Assembly: GCA_015207365.1 (NCBI GenBank)
Contig: JADEXA010000036.1
Span: 1-64,000 of the forward strand
Direction of reading: 5' to 3'
Length of the DNA stretch: 64,000 bases
Source of the DNA: Vacuolonema iberomarrocanum LEGE 07170
Lineage (GTDB): Bacteria > Cyanobacteriota > Cyanobacteriia > Elainellales > Elainellaceae
The notes under the pieces were generated by a model that did no database searches, was not told the DNA's origin, and saw only the letters and a list, made by a program, of their open reading frames with translations. Numbering within the stretch: the first letter of the stretch is position 1; every line of letters starts with the position of its first letter. Positions 1 through 10,379 of this stretch are shown here, piece by piece. Made by a program: the position numbers and the translations under genes.

Positions 1-148
1 CTCCCTGTATGTGATATGGGTCGTATAGCGGTAAAGTTTCACCGGGCACGCGGCCCGATACGATTAAAATTCAAACAACCAAAAAGCGTGAACGAAGGAG
101 TAAATGTCGAAAAGCCAAATGACGAGCGTGATCCGGTACAGCGCATCC

Positions 149-814
149 TCACACCATATTTTCCATACCGATTCGGCGCACAAGCAGACGCCCAAGCGGG
201 GCAATGTCATACGACCCACGATCGTTGATTTTGAGTAACCCTTCGCGTTCAAGGTGTAGCTTATAACTAACTTGCAGCGATTCTTGGTCAAGTTCCCGTT
301 GCGAAGAGTTCATGTGCGCACCAATCGGACTTAGCACATTAGCATGTCGTTCTTGGAATTCAGACCGCTGCCCCATGTAGAACCCCTGCGCGTATGCAAT
401 AAGCCAGATCACTTCAATATCGTTGAGTTCGCCGAGAATGCGCAGTAGATGTTTGTCTTCGATGTATTCCATATCATCATTGTTGATGCCATTCGCAACC
501 AAGTTGGCGATATATTCTCGGCGCTCATCTGAGGTTGATCTGGCGACCTGTTGTAGAGACTCTTCGAGTAGGTCTGTGAAGTTCTCGTCCGTTAACAGTG
601 ACCGGAGGCTTTCATTCTCAAGCAATTCAATGCGATCGTGCAGTTTCTGAGCGAAGTCAGCAATCCGATCGACTCGTTGATTTGGCACGAGAGTACCCAC
701 AACTTCTGTGAGGAATGGGCCAACGATGGGAACAGCACCAACGACTCCCTTAATCGTGGACGTAACATGATCGACCGGGCGTGTTGAAATCGAAGTGTTT
801 TCGGAGTCAGTCAT
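149..814 (-). CDS. hypothetical protein with hydrophobic N-terminal segment
   Basis: I do not recognise this 221-residue protein. Residues about 22-44 form a glycine- and valine-rich hydrophobic stretch (GVVGAVPIVGPFLTEVVGTL) that could insert in or lie on a membrane. The rest is charged and helical, rich in Leu, Glu and Arg, ending with a winged-helix-like segment (LEREGLLKINDRGSYDIAPLG) that resembles the end of an HTH domain. The ATG at 814 is the first start in frame. It stands alone, with no co-directional gene close by in the window. The hydrophobic-plus-HTH-like layout could suit a stress or defence role, but there is no direct evidence. Confidence 0.6.
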   Translation of the reverse strand: MTDSENTSISTRPVDHVTSTIKGVVGAVPIVGPFLTEVVGTLVPNQRVDRIADFAQKLHDRIELLENESLRSLLTDENFTDLLEESLQQVARSTSDERREYIANLVANGINNDDMEYIEDKHLLRILGELNDIEVIWLIAYAQGFYMGQRSEFQERHANVLSPIGAHMNSSQRELDQESLQVSYKLHLEREGLLKINDRGSYDIAPLGRLLVRRIGMENMV

Positions 815-1694
815 CGTTTTTGTAACTATTGCTTAGCCTGCTTCCTCCTGTTACAGTCGGCCTAACACCCCGAGTCAGGATGTTGGCTGGATCTGGAGTC
901 AAATATCACTTCCTTTGAAAGAAGCTAGGCCGAAAATTATCCTTGTAACGCCCTAGAACGGCGTGTTATCAAGATTGCTTCAGGCTATCTCCCCAATCAG
1001 GGAAACTAGGCAGACTAGATGCTGGATAATTTCCCCATTTGGAGGTTTAGCCTGAACTCATTTGACATGGTAGCTTCGTTGCAGGCATCATGCCGCCACC
1101 TTCAGAAAGTTTTCATCATTAGCCTTGTCAGGTTTGAGTCTCACAAGCTTCGACCCAACCAATAGATTTTTCAGCCAATCGGGTAACTCGCTCAGCTGCT
1201 GCGATCAGCGAACCAGGCTAGATGGCTCTCCCAGTATTTCCGCAGGAATACCCTTACTCCATTAATGCTGTACTGTCGGACGATTGGTTTCCGAAAGGTT
1301 AGTACTCGCTCAACAAAAGTGTATGTTCAACCCTTCGTGTTATTCGTGAAGAGAAATAGATGAGGGCGATCGCTCGTCAGCCAACATTTCATTTCAAGTT
1401 TTTCTCCCAGAACAGTAATTAAGTCTCCCTAAGTACGTCATAGGCAGCCTAGTGCGTTTGTTAACGTTGGGGTGAGCATCGCTACGGGCTCAAGCTTGGT
1501 ACGAAAGAAGCTGAGTATGCTCGGCGGCATGGGTCGTTGTCGCGTCGGCCTGCTTCATTCGACGCCGTACCTCCCATGTTCTTTTCCCGTTTCGACCGGG
1601 CACATTGATAGCAGCGTTCATGATGCATTTGTGATGCAGGAAATCAGGCCATGCGTCTACGTGCCCTAGCTACAGCCCTATTAGCAGAATAAGT
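815..1694. other. intergenic region without a recognisable gene
   Basis: About 880 bases with only short, unconvincing reading frames. One at 1472-1669 has no visible ribosome binding site and a composition unlike a protein. I see no tRNA, no terminator-grade hairpin and no insertion-sequence remnant. The promoter of the SPFH gene must lie near the right end. Confidence 0.5.
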
Positions 1695-2519
1695 ATGGAT
1701 AAGATTAAGCGTCTGTTGGTGATATCGCTAGCGAGCCTTTTGACCACGGGATGCGCCAGCTTTGTGGAGCCCGGTGAGGTGGGGGTTCGGGTGAAATGGG
1801 GCAAGCTTGACGGTGGCCCCTTGGGCGAAGGATTTCATACGCATTTTGTTTCCCGGTTTTTGGTGCTCTCCACCCGCGAGCAAGCATTGGCGCTGGACAA
1901 TATTGCGGTGGGTTCCCAAGAAGGCTTGGCGGTGGGGATGTCGGTGACGATGAACTGGCGGGTGGATTCGACCCTTGCCGATCGCATTTATTCGACCTAT
2001 CGGGATGAGGCTGGGGTCGTCAGTGTTTTGCTCACCCCCCGTTTGAATGAGAAGGTCAAAGAGGTGACCGCGCGGTATCAGGCGATCGCCTTTTTGGAAA
2101 ATCGGGAAGAGATGGCATCGGCTATCGAAACAGCGATGGTGGAGGAAACGGAAGAAACCGGGGTGATTGTCACCAACGTTTCTCTGGCGAATATCGACCT
2201 ACCCGACAATCTGGAGGAAGCGATCGCGGAGCGGGCGGTGCAAACCCAGCGGCGGGAAGCGGCGGTGCTGCGCCAGGAAACGGCACGCCAGGAAGCAGAA
2301 GCCATTCGCATTGAAGCCCAGGCAGAGGCCGATGCGATCGCCATCCTCAACAGTCAAGCACCCACCTCTGCTGTGCTATCTCTGCGGCAGTTGGAACTTC
2401 AGGGTTTGATGGTTGAAGCCTGGCGCAATGGAGCTGAGCTACCGCTGGTGTTAGGGGGAGATAGTGGGAGCTTTTTCCTGCCGCTGCCCCAGGAAGGTAC
2501 ACAGCCTCCTGCTGAGTAG
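1695..2519 (+). CDS. SPFH/prohibitin-family lipoprotein
   Basis: The 274-residue protein starts with a short basic n-region, a hydrophobic core and a lipobox ending at Cys20 (LLTTGC), so it is probably a lipoprotein. The body is a band-7/SPFH (prohibitin-like) domain: an early VEPGEVGVRVKWGKL strand set, then IAVGSQEGLAVGMSVTMNWR. After it comes a long Ala/Glu/Arg-rich coiled coil (about residues 180-225). Such proteins form membrane-associated rings that organise membranes or shelter proteases. The gene is monocistronic; a strong hairpin follows 8 bases after the stop. The ATG at 1695 is chosen because it opens the signal peptide. Confidence 0.85.
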   Translation: MDKIKRLLVISLASLLTTGCASFVEPGEVGVRVKWGKLDGGPLGEGFHTHFVSRFLVLSTREQALALDNIAVGSQEGLAVGMSVTMNWRVDSTLADRIYSTYRDEAGVVSVLLTPRLNEKVKEVTARYQAIAFLENREEMASAIETAMVEETEETGVIVTNVSLANIDLPDNLEEAIAERAVQTQRREAAVLRQETARQEAEAIRIEAQAEADAIAILNSQAPTSAVLSLRQLELQGLMVEAWRNGAELPLVLGGDSGSFFLPLPQEGTQPPAE

Positions 2520-2527
2520 TGACAACT

Positions 2528-2576
2528 CAGATCATCTTTGAAAGCCTCGTAATGCGAGGCTTTCAAAGATGATCTG
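2528..2576. terminator. long perfect hairpin, probable terminator
   Basis: The two arms (2528-2549 and 2555-2576) are perfectly complementary over about 22 bp around a TAATG loop, directly after the SPFH stop codon. It could terminate transcription in either direction. The flank to its right (GGTTTTGGTTTTCG) recurs, inverted, beside the hairpin at 51345-51395, so this is also a member of a dispersed repeat group. Confidence 0.6.
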
Positions 2577-2667
2577 GTTTTGGTTTTCGTAGAGGCATAT
2601 TTCTTGGCTTGGGGGCGCGTCGCCCCCCAAACCCCCTGACTGGGGGAACGAAGCACGTTCCCCCAGA

Positions 2668-2839
2668 CCCCCTTCCGCAAGGGGTTTTGCATTGGCGGCG
2701 TTAAGCCGCTTCGCATCGGTGGAGAGCATCAGGTTAACGCTTGTCCCGTACTCGTTCTCTCAGCCCCCTTTCAGCAAGCGGCTTTGCATGAGAAGCATTA
2801 AGTCGCTTCGCATCTGAGGAGGGCATCAGGTTAACGCTT
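2668..2839. repeat. tandem degenerate repeat, two units of about 75 bp
   Basis: Two related units lie at about 2668-2742 and 2764-2839. Each starts with a CCCCTTNC.GCAAG-type hairpin, passes through TTAAG(C/T)CGCTTCGCATC and ends with GCATCAGGTTAACGCTT. Further short G/C palindromes precede them (2612-2665). No reading frame is conserved between the units, so this is non-coding repeat DNA. Confidence 0.6.
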
Positions 2840-2870
2840 TTTCCGTTCGGTGGTTTCTCGAAAAGAATAT

Positions 2871-2936
2871 GCCCGCTGGCTTCGACTGCGCTCAGCCAGC
2901 GCGTCGTTATGGGCCCTGAGCGTAGTCGAAGGGCAC
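2871..2936 (+). repeat. 66-bp double-hairpin repeat (CTGAGCGTAG type), copy 1
   Basis: The element carries two small hairpins, CTGGCTTCGACTGCGCTCAGCCAG-like on the left and a CCTGAGCGTAGTCGAAGG palindrome on the right. The same 66-bp unit, inverted, lies at 18301-18366 within a decayed toxin-antitoxin locus. It has no coding potential and is probably a small mobile or REP-like element. Confidence 0.65.
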
Positions 2937-2971
2937 GGTCCTAAAGGGTAAATCCTTTTCTGGACTTCTCC

Positions 2972-4980
<2,009 letters not shown>

Positions 4981-7900
4981 ATGGCGATATTACACGGTAG
5001 TTGGCTTCCTGGATCGATTTGCACACCTGCTTCTGCTGCTACAGAGGATGCAGCGGAGGTCACTGTGCGCGGCGGTACGGGGTGTTTTTTCCTGTGGGGG
5101 GAAGTCTGGCGGCGGGTCGATCCCTTGTCGGCAACGGATGCCTCTCTTTCTCATCCGTTTACGCTGTCCTGGGCAGAGTTACGCGATCGCCTTTCCACCT
5201 TGCAACAAGCCGGACAAATCACCTGGCCCGTTGCCGAAGTCACCCTGGCTGCGCCTCAACCCGCTAAGCGGGGTCGAGGACGGCGCAAAGCCACTGCTGT
5301 TGCAGAGCCCCCTGAACCTTTACCCGAGGGGCGTTGGCGATCGCTAGCCTTCTCGTCTCCGGCAGATCCGGTGGAAGTGGATGGCGAAACCTACTGGATG
5401 CCCCGCCATTCCGCCCAATCCCTTGCTACGGAGGAACCCCCTACGCTGCAAACTTGGCAGGTGTGTGGCATCAGCCTCACCCCAATGGAGGCAATCCAAT
5501 TCCTCAACTCACTGCCCTTGGGCTGGATGGATGCGAGTGATGGCTTTTTGGGAGCCGATTTGCGCTTCTGGTCCCATGTCGCTCGCTGGAACCTAGATTT
5601 GCTAGCGCGATCGCGCTTCATCCCTGGCCTACATGCCGACAATGACGATGGCGACGGCTTCTGGCAAGTGTTGCTGGATAGCAGCGTTGACCAGGAGCGG
5701 TTGCAGCAATTTGTCAAACGTATGCCGGGAGCCTGTTGTACCTATCAGGCCACTGAGGAGAAGGAGGTTTCCCCGACCTTTGCCTCCCCTCGGGTGCTGC
5801 TGCTCGACTTTTTGAATGGCACCATTGAGGCGCAGGTGCGGACGGCGATCGCCAACTACGACCTACCCAACTTGCCCCTTGCCAAAGATTCCGTTGCCCA
5901 CAAGTGGTTACTGAGTTTGGGCACAGAAGAACTCTTTACCGCCGACAGTAACCATCTGGAACGGCTGAACACGCTGCTGGCGCAATGGCGTACCCCTCTA
6001 CAACGCCACCTAGATCAGCAAATCGCCAGCTTCCGCACCTGTTTCCAGTTGCATCCCCCCCCTGCCGAGGAGCAAATCTGGTCGCTGGAATATGGGCTGC
6101 AATCCACCGACAATCCCGATTTGGTGATTCCGGCCACCACGATTTGGGAGAATCCGGTGGAGCAAATGGTGGTGCAGGGGCAAATGGTGGAGCAACCCCA
6201 GGAAACCCTGCTAGCGGGTTTGGGGTTGGCCTCGCGGCTCTATCCGCTGATTGAGCCCAGCCTGGAGACAGAGCGTCCGGAGTTCTGCCCTCTGGAGCCC
6301 TTGCAGGCCTATGAGTTCATCAAGTCCGTGGGCGATCGCCTCCGAGATAGCGGTATCGGTGTGGTGCTGCCACCTAGCCTGGCTCGTCAGGATGGGTGGG
6401 CCAATCGTCTGGGCTTGAGCGTCCGCGCTGAGCCCCCTAAAAAGAGCAAGGGCATGGGTCTCAAGAGCCTGCTCAATTTCCGCTGGGAGCTGACCATCGG
6501 CGGCCAGCAAATCTCCAAAGAGGAGTTCGATCGCCTGGTCGCCCTCAACACGCCCCTCGTGGAAATCAATGGGGAATGGGTAGAGCTGCGCCCCCAGGAC
6601 ATCAAAGCGGCGCAAACCTTCTTCTCGAGCCGCAAAGACCAGAACTCCCTCTCCCTGGAAGATGCCCTGCGCATGAGCACTGGAGATACCCAGGTGATCG
6701 ACAAGCTGCCCGTGCTGAACTTCGAAGCATCGGGAGCCCTAGAGGAGCTGATCAACACCCTCACAAAAGGCAACCAGAGCCTTGAGAACATTCCCACACC
6801 CGATGGGTTTCGGGGAGAACTGCGGCCTTATCAAGAGCGGGGCGTCTCCTGGCTGGCATTTTTGCAACGGTGGGGCTTAGGCGCGTGTCTGGCCGATGAC
6901 ATGGGTTTGGGAAAGACCATTCAGTTCATCGCCTTTTTGCTGCACTTGAAAGAAGCCGATGCCCTAGAGCATCCGACGTTGCTGGTCTGCCCGACTTCCG
7001 TACTCGGCAACTGGGAGCGGGAGGTGCGCCGCTTTGCCCCCGCCTTGAAGGTGATGGTGCATCATGGCGATCGCCGTGACCAGGGCAAGGAGTTTCTCCG
7101 CAAGGTGAAGGGCAAGCACTTGATCATCACCAGCTATGCCCTGCTCTATCGGGACGAAGCGGATTTGAAAAAGGCCACTTGGCAAGGATTGGTGCTGGAT
7201 GAGGCGCAGAACATCAAAAACCCTGAAGCCCGCCAGTCCCAGGTAGTGCGCCAACTCGACGCCGACTTCCGCATCACCCTCACCGGAACGCCCGTCGAGA
7301 ACCGCCTATCGGAACTCTGGTCGATTATGGATTTCCTCAATCCCGGCTATTTGGGGCCGCGCAACTTTTTCCAGCGGCGATTTGCGGTGCCCATCGAACG
7401 CTATGGTGATACCGATTCGCTGAAGACGCTGCGATCGCTCGTCCAGCCCTTCATCCTGCGCCGTCTCAAAACCGATCGCTCCATCATCCAAGACCTCCCC
7501 GATAAGCAGGAGATGACGGTTTTCTGTGGCCTCACCGCTGACCAGGCTGCGATTTACCAATCCCTGGTGGATCAATCCCTGCGGGAAATCGAATCCTCCG
7601 AAGGTATCCAACGTCACGGCATGATCCTGGCCCTACTCACCAAGCTGAAGCAGGTCTGCAACCACCCTCTGTTACTTAAAGACGAGTCAGAAGAGGGTAA
7701 ATCCAAAAATGGATCCCAGCCAACCACTCTGGAACAATCCGGGAAGCTGAAACGGTTGGAAGAAATGCTGGAGGAATTGCTGTCGGAGGGCGATCGCGCC
7801 CTCATCTTCACCCAGTTCGCTACCTGGGGAAATTGGCTGCAAACCTACCTGGAAGATCGCTTCAATCGCGATGTTCTCTTCCTCTATGGCAGCACCAGCA

Positions 7901-8286
7901 AGAAACAGCGAGAAGCGATGATCGATCGCTTCCAGAACGACCCCCAAGGCCCCCGCATCTTCATCCTCTCTCTCAAAGCCGGAGGGGTTGGGCTCAACCT
8001 CACCCGTGCCAACCATGTCTTCCACTTCGATCGCTGGTGGAACCCTGCGGTCGAAAACCAGGCCACTGACCGCGCTTTCCGCATCGGCCAAACCCGCAAC
8101 GTCCAGGTTCACAAGTTCGTCTGCTCCGGAACTCTGGAAGACCGCATCCACGAACTCATCGAAAGCAAAAAAGCCCTCGCCGAACAAATCGTTGGCACGG
8201 GCGAAAGCTGGCTCACCGACCTCAACACCGACCAACTCCGCAACCTCCTCATCCTCGATCGCAGTGCCATTATCGATGAGAGTTGA
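4981..8286 (+). CDS. SNF2/RapA-family DEAD/DEAH-box helicase
   Basis: A 1101-residue Swi2/Snf2-type ATPase. Residues 1 to about 560 form the bacterial SNF2-associated N-terminal region. The two RecA-like lobes follow: motif I DDMGLGKT (from Asp639), motif II DEAQ (Asp740), motif III LTGTPVENR, and the second lobe ending in the SNF2 signature DRAFRIGQTRNVQVHKF. Such enzymes translocate on duplex DNA and remodel protein-DNA complexes; no bacterial substrate can be inferred here. The ATG at 4981 opens the typical cyanobacterial N-terminus MAILHGSW. The gene stands alone and is intact. Confidence 0.93.
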   Translation: MAILHGSWLPGSICTPASAATEDAAEVTVRGGTGCFFLWGEVWRRVDPLSATDASLSHPFTLSWAELRDRLSTLQQAGQITWPVAEVTLAAPQPAKRGRGRRKATAVAEPPEPLPEGRWRSLAFSSPADPVEVDGETYWMPRHSAQSLATEEPPTLQTWQVCGISLTPMEAIQFLNSLPLGWMDASDGFLGADLRFWSHVARWNLDLLARSRFIPGLHADNDDGDGFWQVLLDSSVDQERLQQFVKRMPGACCTYQATEEKEVSPTFASPRVLLLDFLNGTIEAQVRTAIANYDLPNLPLAKDSVAHKWLLSLGTEELFTADSNHLERLNTLLAQWRTPLQRHLDQQIASFRTCFQLHPPPAEEQIWSLEYGLQSTDNPDLVIPATTIWENPVEQMVVQGQMVEQPQETLLAGLGLASRLYPLIEPSLETERPEFCPLEPLQAYEFIKSVGDRLRDSGIGVVLPPSLARQDGWANRLGLSVRAEPPKKSKGMGLKSLLNFRWELTIGGQQISKEEFDRLVALNTPLVEINGEWVELRPQDIKAAQTFFSSRKDQNSLSLEDALRMSTGDTQVIDKLPVLNFEASGALEELINTLTKGNQSLENIPTPDGFRGELRPYQERGVSWLAFLQRWGLGACLADDMGLGKTIQFIAFLLHLKEADALEHPTLLVCPTSVLGNWEREVRRFAPALKVMVHHGDRRDQGKEFLRKVKGKHLIITSYALLYRDEADLKKATWQGLVLDEAQNIKNPEARQSQVVRQLDADFRITLTGTPVENRLSELWSIMDFLNPGYLGPRNFFQRRFAVPIERYGDTDSLKTLRSLVQPFILRRLKTDRSIIQDLPDKQEMTVFCGLTADQAAIYQSLVDQSLREIESSEGIQRHGMILALLTKLKQVCNHPLLLKDESEEGKSKNGSQPTTLEQSGKLKRLEEMLEELLSEGDRALIFTQFATWGNWLQTYLEDRFNRDVLFLYGSTSKKQREAMIDRFQNDPQGPRIFILSLKAGGVGLNLTRANHVFHFDRWWNPAVENQATDRAFRIGQTRNVQVHKFVCSGTLEDRIHELIESKKALAEQIVGTGESWLTDLNTDQLRNLLILDRSAIIDES

Positions 8287-8355
8287 CGCGAGCGATCGCA
8301 AGCCCTCTCGATACCGATAGGCAACTTGGGTTGAACCCCTCGCGATCGCTCCCTC

Positions 8356-8496
8356 GCCCGCAAATAAATTGCGGGCTAATGCAATGGACGTAAACCCATT
8401 AAAATGGGTTCTTCCCAGCCGCCCAAAACTATCCGCACCATACCCGGCCAGTCCCTTCAGTGGACTTTGCAGACTAGCCCGCAATTTATTCGCGGG
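8356..8496. repeat. structured repeat element with paired terminal hairpins
   Basis: The ends are similar hairpins in opposite orientation: GCCCGCAAATAAATTGCGGG at 8356-8376 and GCCCGCAATTTATTCGCGGG at 8477-8496. Between them is a perfect small hairpin (AACCCATTAAAATGGGTT, about 8392-8409) and an imperfect AGTCC..GGACT pair. No reading frame fits. It resembles a multi-hairpin mobile mini-element or a structured RNA; I cannot tell which. Confidence 0.55.
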
Positions 8497-8627
8497 TGGA
8501 TCATGGTCAGAGGCAAGGATTGTGCTGACTTCTGCCTAATGGATGAACTGCTGGATTGAGAGCTTGTTGTGAATTTAACTCCCCTTTTACTTTGCAGGAC
8601 GAGGGGTTGCAAATAAGGGCTACCTAA

Positions 8628-9230
8628 CTATTCCACAAAACATCTAGCTATCCACCCAACCTGATTTGCCTGAGATCGATAGTAAATCTCATAGCCATCT
8701 TCGGATAACGCCAGTGGATCATAGTTGATCGCTTCGTACCAGAGAATCCCATCACTATCAGCCGTTTCCCCTGTCAAATAAACCCACTCCCCTCGCAACA
8801 CTGCACCTCTAATCGCAGTGGGAGTATAAGCAGGATATGCTCGAAAGTTGGCTGCCAAGAAATGTCCATTGCATTGATCAATCTGCATACTTCCAGCGAT
8901 TAAGACACCAGGGTTGGTATTACTGACTCCAATAACTGGAGGGTTTAGTGGCTCCACCACAGGATTATCCGGTATAGGGTGGTCAACAATTTCAGGTGCA
9001 GGCATTGGAGTAGGTGGAGGAGGTAAAACAACCTCCGGTTGAGGGATTTGAGGCGTTATTGTCAAATTGTCGGGAAAAACATCAATAGTTCCTATAAGCT
9101 CTAGTGCAATCGGAACGGAAATGACTGTAGTTGCGATGAATCTTAGACCATTATCAGAAGGAGGCTTCTCCTTTGGCTTGTTTTTAACCAGCTGCACTTC
9201 AAGATGGTTTTCGTAGTCAAGATTAACCAT
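8628..9230 (-). CDS. membrane-anchored protein with proline-rich linker and SH3-like domain
   Basis: The 200-residue protein has a charged N-terminus, then a hydrophobic segment (about residues 29-47, FIATTVISVPIALELIG) likely to be a membrane anchor. A proline-rich spacer follows (about 58-100, with PPPPTPMPAPE), then a C-terminal domain of about 85 residues. That domain's pattern (NFRAYPAYTPTAIRGAVLRGEWVYLTG, read in pieces, then ILWYEAI and VGWIARCFVE) is typical of bacterial SH3b modules. The layout suggests an envelope protein whose SH3b domain reaches the peptidoglycan. The exact role is unknown. The gene is isolated. Confidence 0.7.
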   Translation of the reverse strand: MVNLDYENHLEVQLVKNKPKEKPPSDNGLRFIATTVISVPIALELIGTIDVFPDNLTITPQIPQPEVVLPPPPTPMPAPEIVDHPIPDNPVVEPLNPPVIGVSNTNPGVLIAGSMQIDQCNGHFLAANFRAYPAYTPTAIRGAVLRGEWVYLTGETADSDGILWYEAINYDPLALSEDGYEIYYRSQANQVGWIARCFVE

Positions 9231-9930
9231 GCAAAATGAAACTCTTCTACTAGATACAACAAATAGAACAGCCTGGGACTTATTTTTTGCGTAAATTTCG
9301 CTAGAAAGCTTGTCTGAGAGAATCTCAACTGAGTACTAAAAATGTTTTGGAAAGCACACTAAAGTCGTGCCCTCAGAAAGCACTACAAAGAGATATTGAG
9401 AGATGAACCTCAATCACGCCGTTGGATGGACAGAGTGAGGTAGAAGTGGAATAAATTCAAACAGTGTGAATGCAATATGCCTGGGATATTGCGAAATTGC
9501 TTATGCTTCTGAAAGCGCTGTAAAGCAACAGCTAAGCTCAAAAACTGGCCGTGATAAGCCAACGTTCAAGCTACTATCAGAACTGCTTCAATCAAACGAA
9601 GTGCCTGGGACAAGAGATCGGTGTAACTCGGCGATGGAAACCCCATATCAACAAGCAACGTTGCTTGATTGTATGGAGCTGAGTGGGCGATCGCCCTGCA
9701 TATTAACGACAAGTCGTCTCCGTGAATTCCGACCTTGCATCCATTTTACACATTGAAAAGAGAAAATACATAGATCGCCGAGGAAAATACTGAAAAAAAT
9801 CTACGCGATCGCCCGATCGTAATCTCGAATATTTCGTTTTGGGGCGTTTGAAGCGATCGATCGCAATGAATAAATGAATGCTGTGTCAGGTTTTGCTAAC
9901 AACACCCTTACTTATCCAGCACGGTCGTTC
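9231..9930. other. 700-bp intergenic region, no supported gene
   Basis: The region is AT-rich with scattered HIP1 sites. A 96-codon frame at 9466-9756 (+) has no recognisable domain and no clear ribosome binding site, so I do not call it. No RNA gene or terminator was recognised. Confidence 0.45.
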
Positions 9931-10230
9931 TTATTGCTTGGCGTTGCGTTGCTTTTCTGCAATGGCTTTGCTGAACCCCAGAACCACCAGAATATTAGAC
10001 AGCGTTAGAAATGCCTCGGCTCCGCCATGCAGCCAGTCCACATTGGCCAACTCACTCTCCAAGGCAACCTGAGCGTAGATGCCAGCGGGAATCGTGATCC
10101 CGACGAACACCAGCGTCATGTAGAACCCGATCAGCGCAAGGCGAGGGGTTTGCTGCGAGCGGGTGAGAAACCAGAGGAAGCCGAGGTAGGGGAAAAGGGA
10201 GATAGCAAAAAGACTTTCTTTGGAAAACAT
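9931..10230 (-). CDS. DUF3593 family membrane protein
   Basis: A 99-residue protein with three hydrophobic segments: SLFPYLGFLWFLTRS near the N-terminus, a central LALIGFYMTLVFVGITIPAG and a third near FLTLSNILVVLGFS. The opening ESLFAISLFPYLGFLWFLTR fits the cyanobacterial and plastid DUF3593 family as I know it. Members are small thylakoid or membrane proteins of unknown function. It is divergent from carB, with about 150 bases between the two starts. Confidence 0.75.
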   Translation of the reverse strand: MFSKESLFAISLFPYLGFLWFLTRSQQTPRLALIGFYMTLVFVGITIPAGIYAQVALESELANVDWLHGGAEAFLTLSNILVVLGFSKAIAEKQRNAKQ

Positions 10231-10379
10231 GGAATTAAAGGATTTGAGGGCGATCGCTCCCCCATTATCCCTTGATTGGGTGTGGCGGAATGACCCACAT
10301 ATCCCCAGAGGAACACATTCGCAAACAGCAGATTGCCTCTAAAATAATCAGGATTCACTGCACAGACACGAGAGTAGCC

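Noticed and set aside
1009-1060. Resemblance of AGGCAGACTAGATG and CCCCATTTGG to the CBASS leader repeats
   Set aside because: The shared words are short and AT-rich, and the order and spacing are not conserved.
1472-1669. 65-codon frame in the gap before the SPFH gene
   Set aside because: No ribosome binding site, no recognisable domain, and composition unlike a conserved protein.
2668-2839. Possible CRISPR-like tandem repeat
   Set aside because: Only two degenerate units with no uniform repeat-spacer pattern; no cas genes anywhere in the window.
7687-8484. Long open frame of 265 codons opposite the SNF2 gene
   Set aside because: It is antisense to the conserved helicase C-terminal lobe and has no domain of its own.
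9466-9756. 96-codon frame between the SH3-like and DUF3593 genes
   Set aside because: No domain, weak start context and low-complexity surroundings; probably chance.
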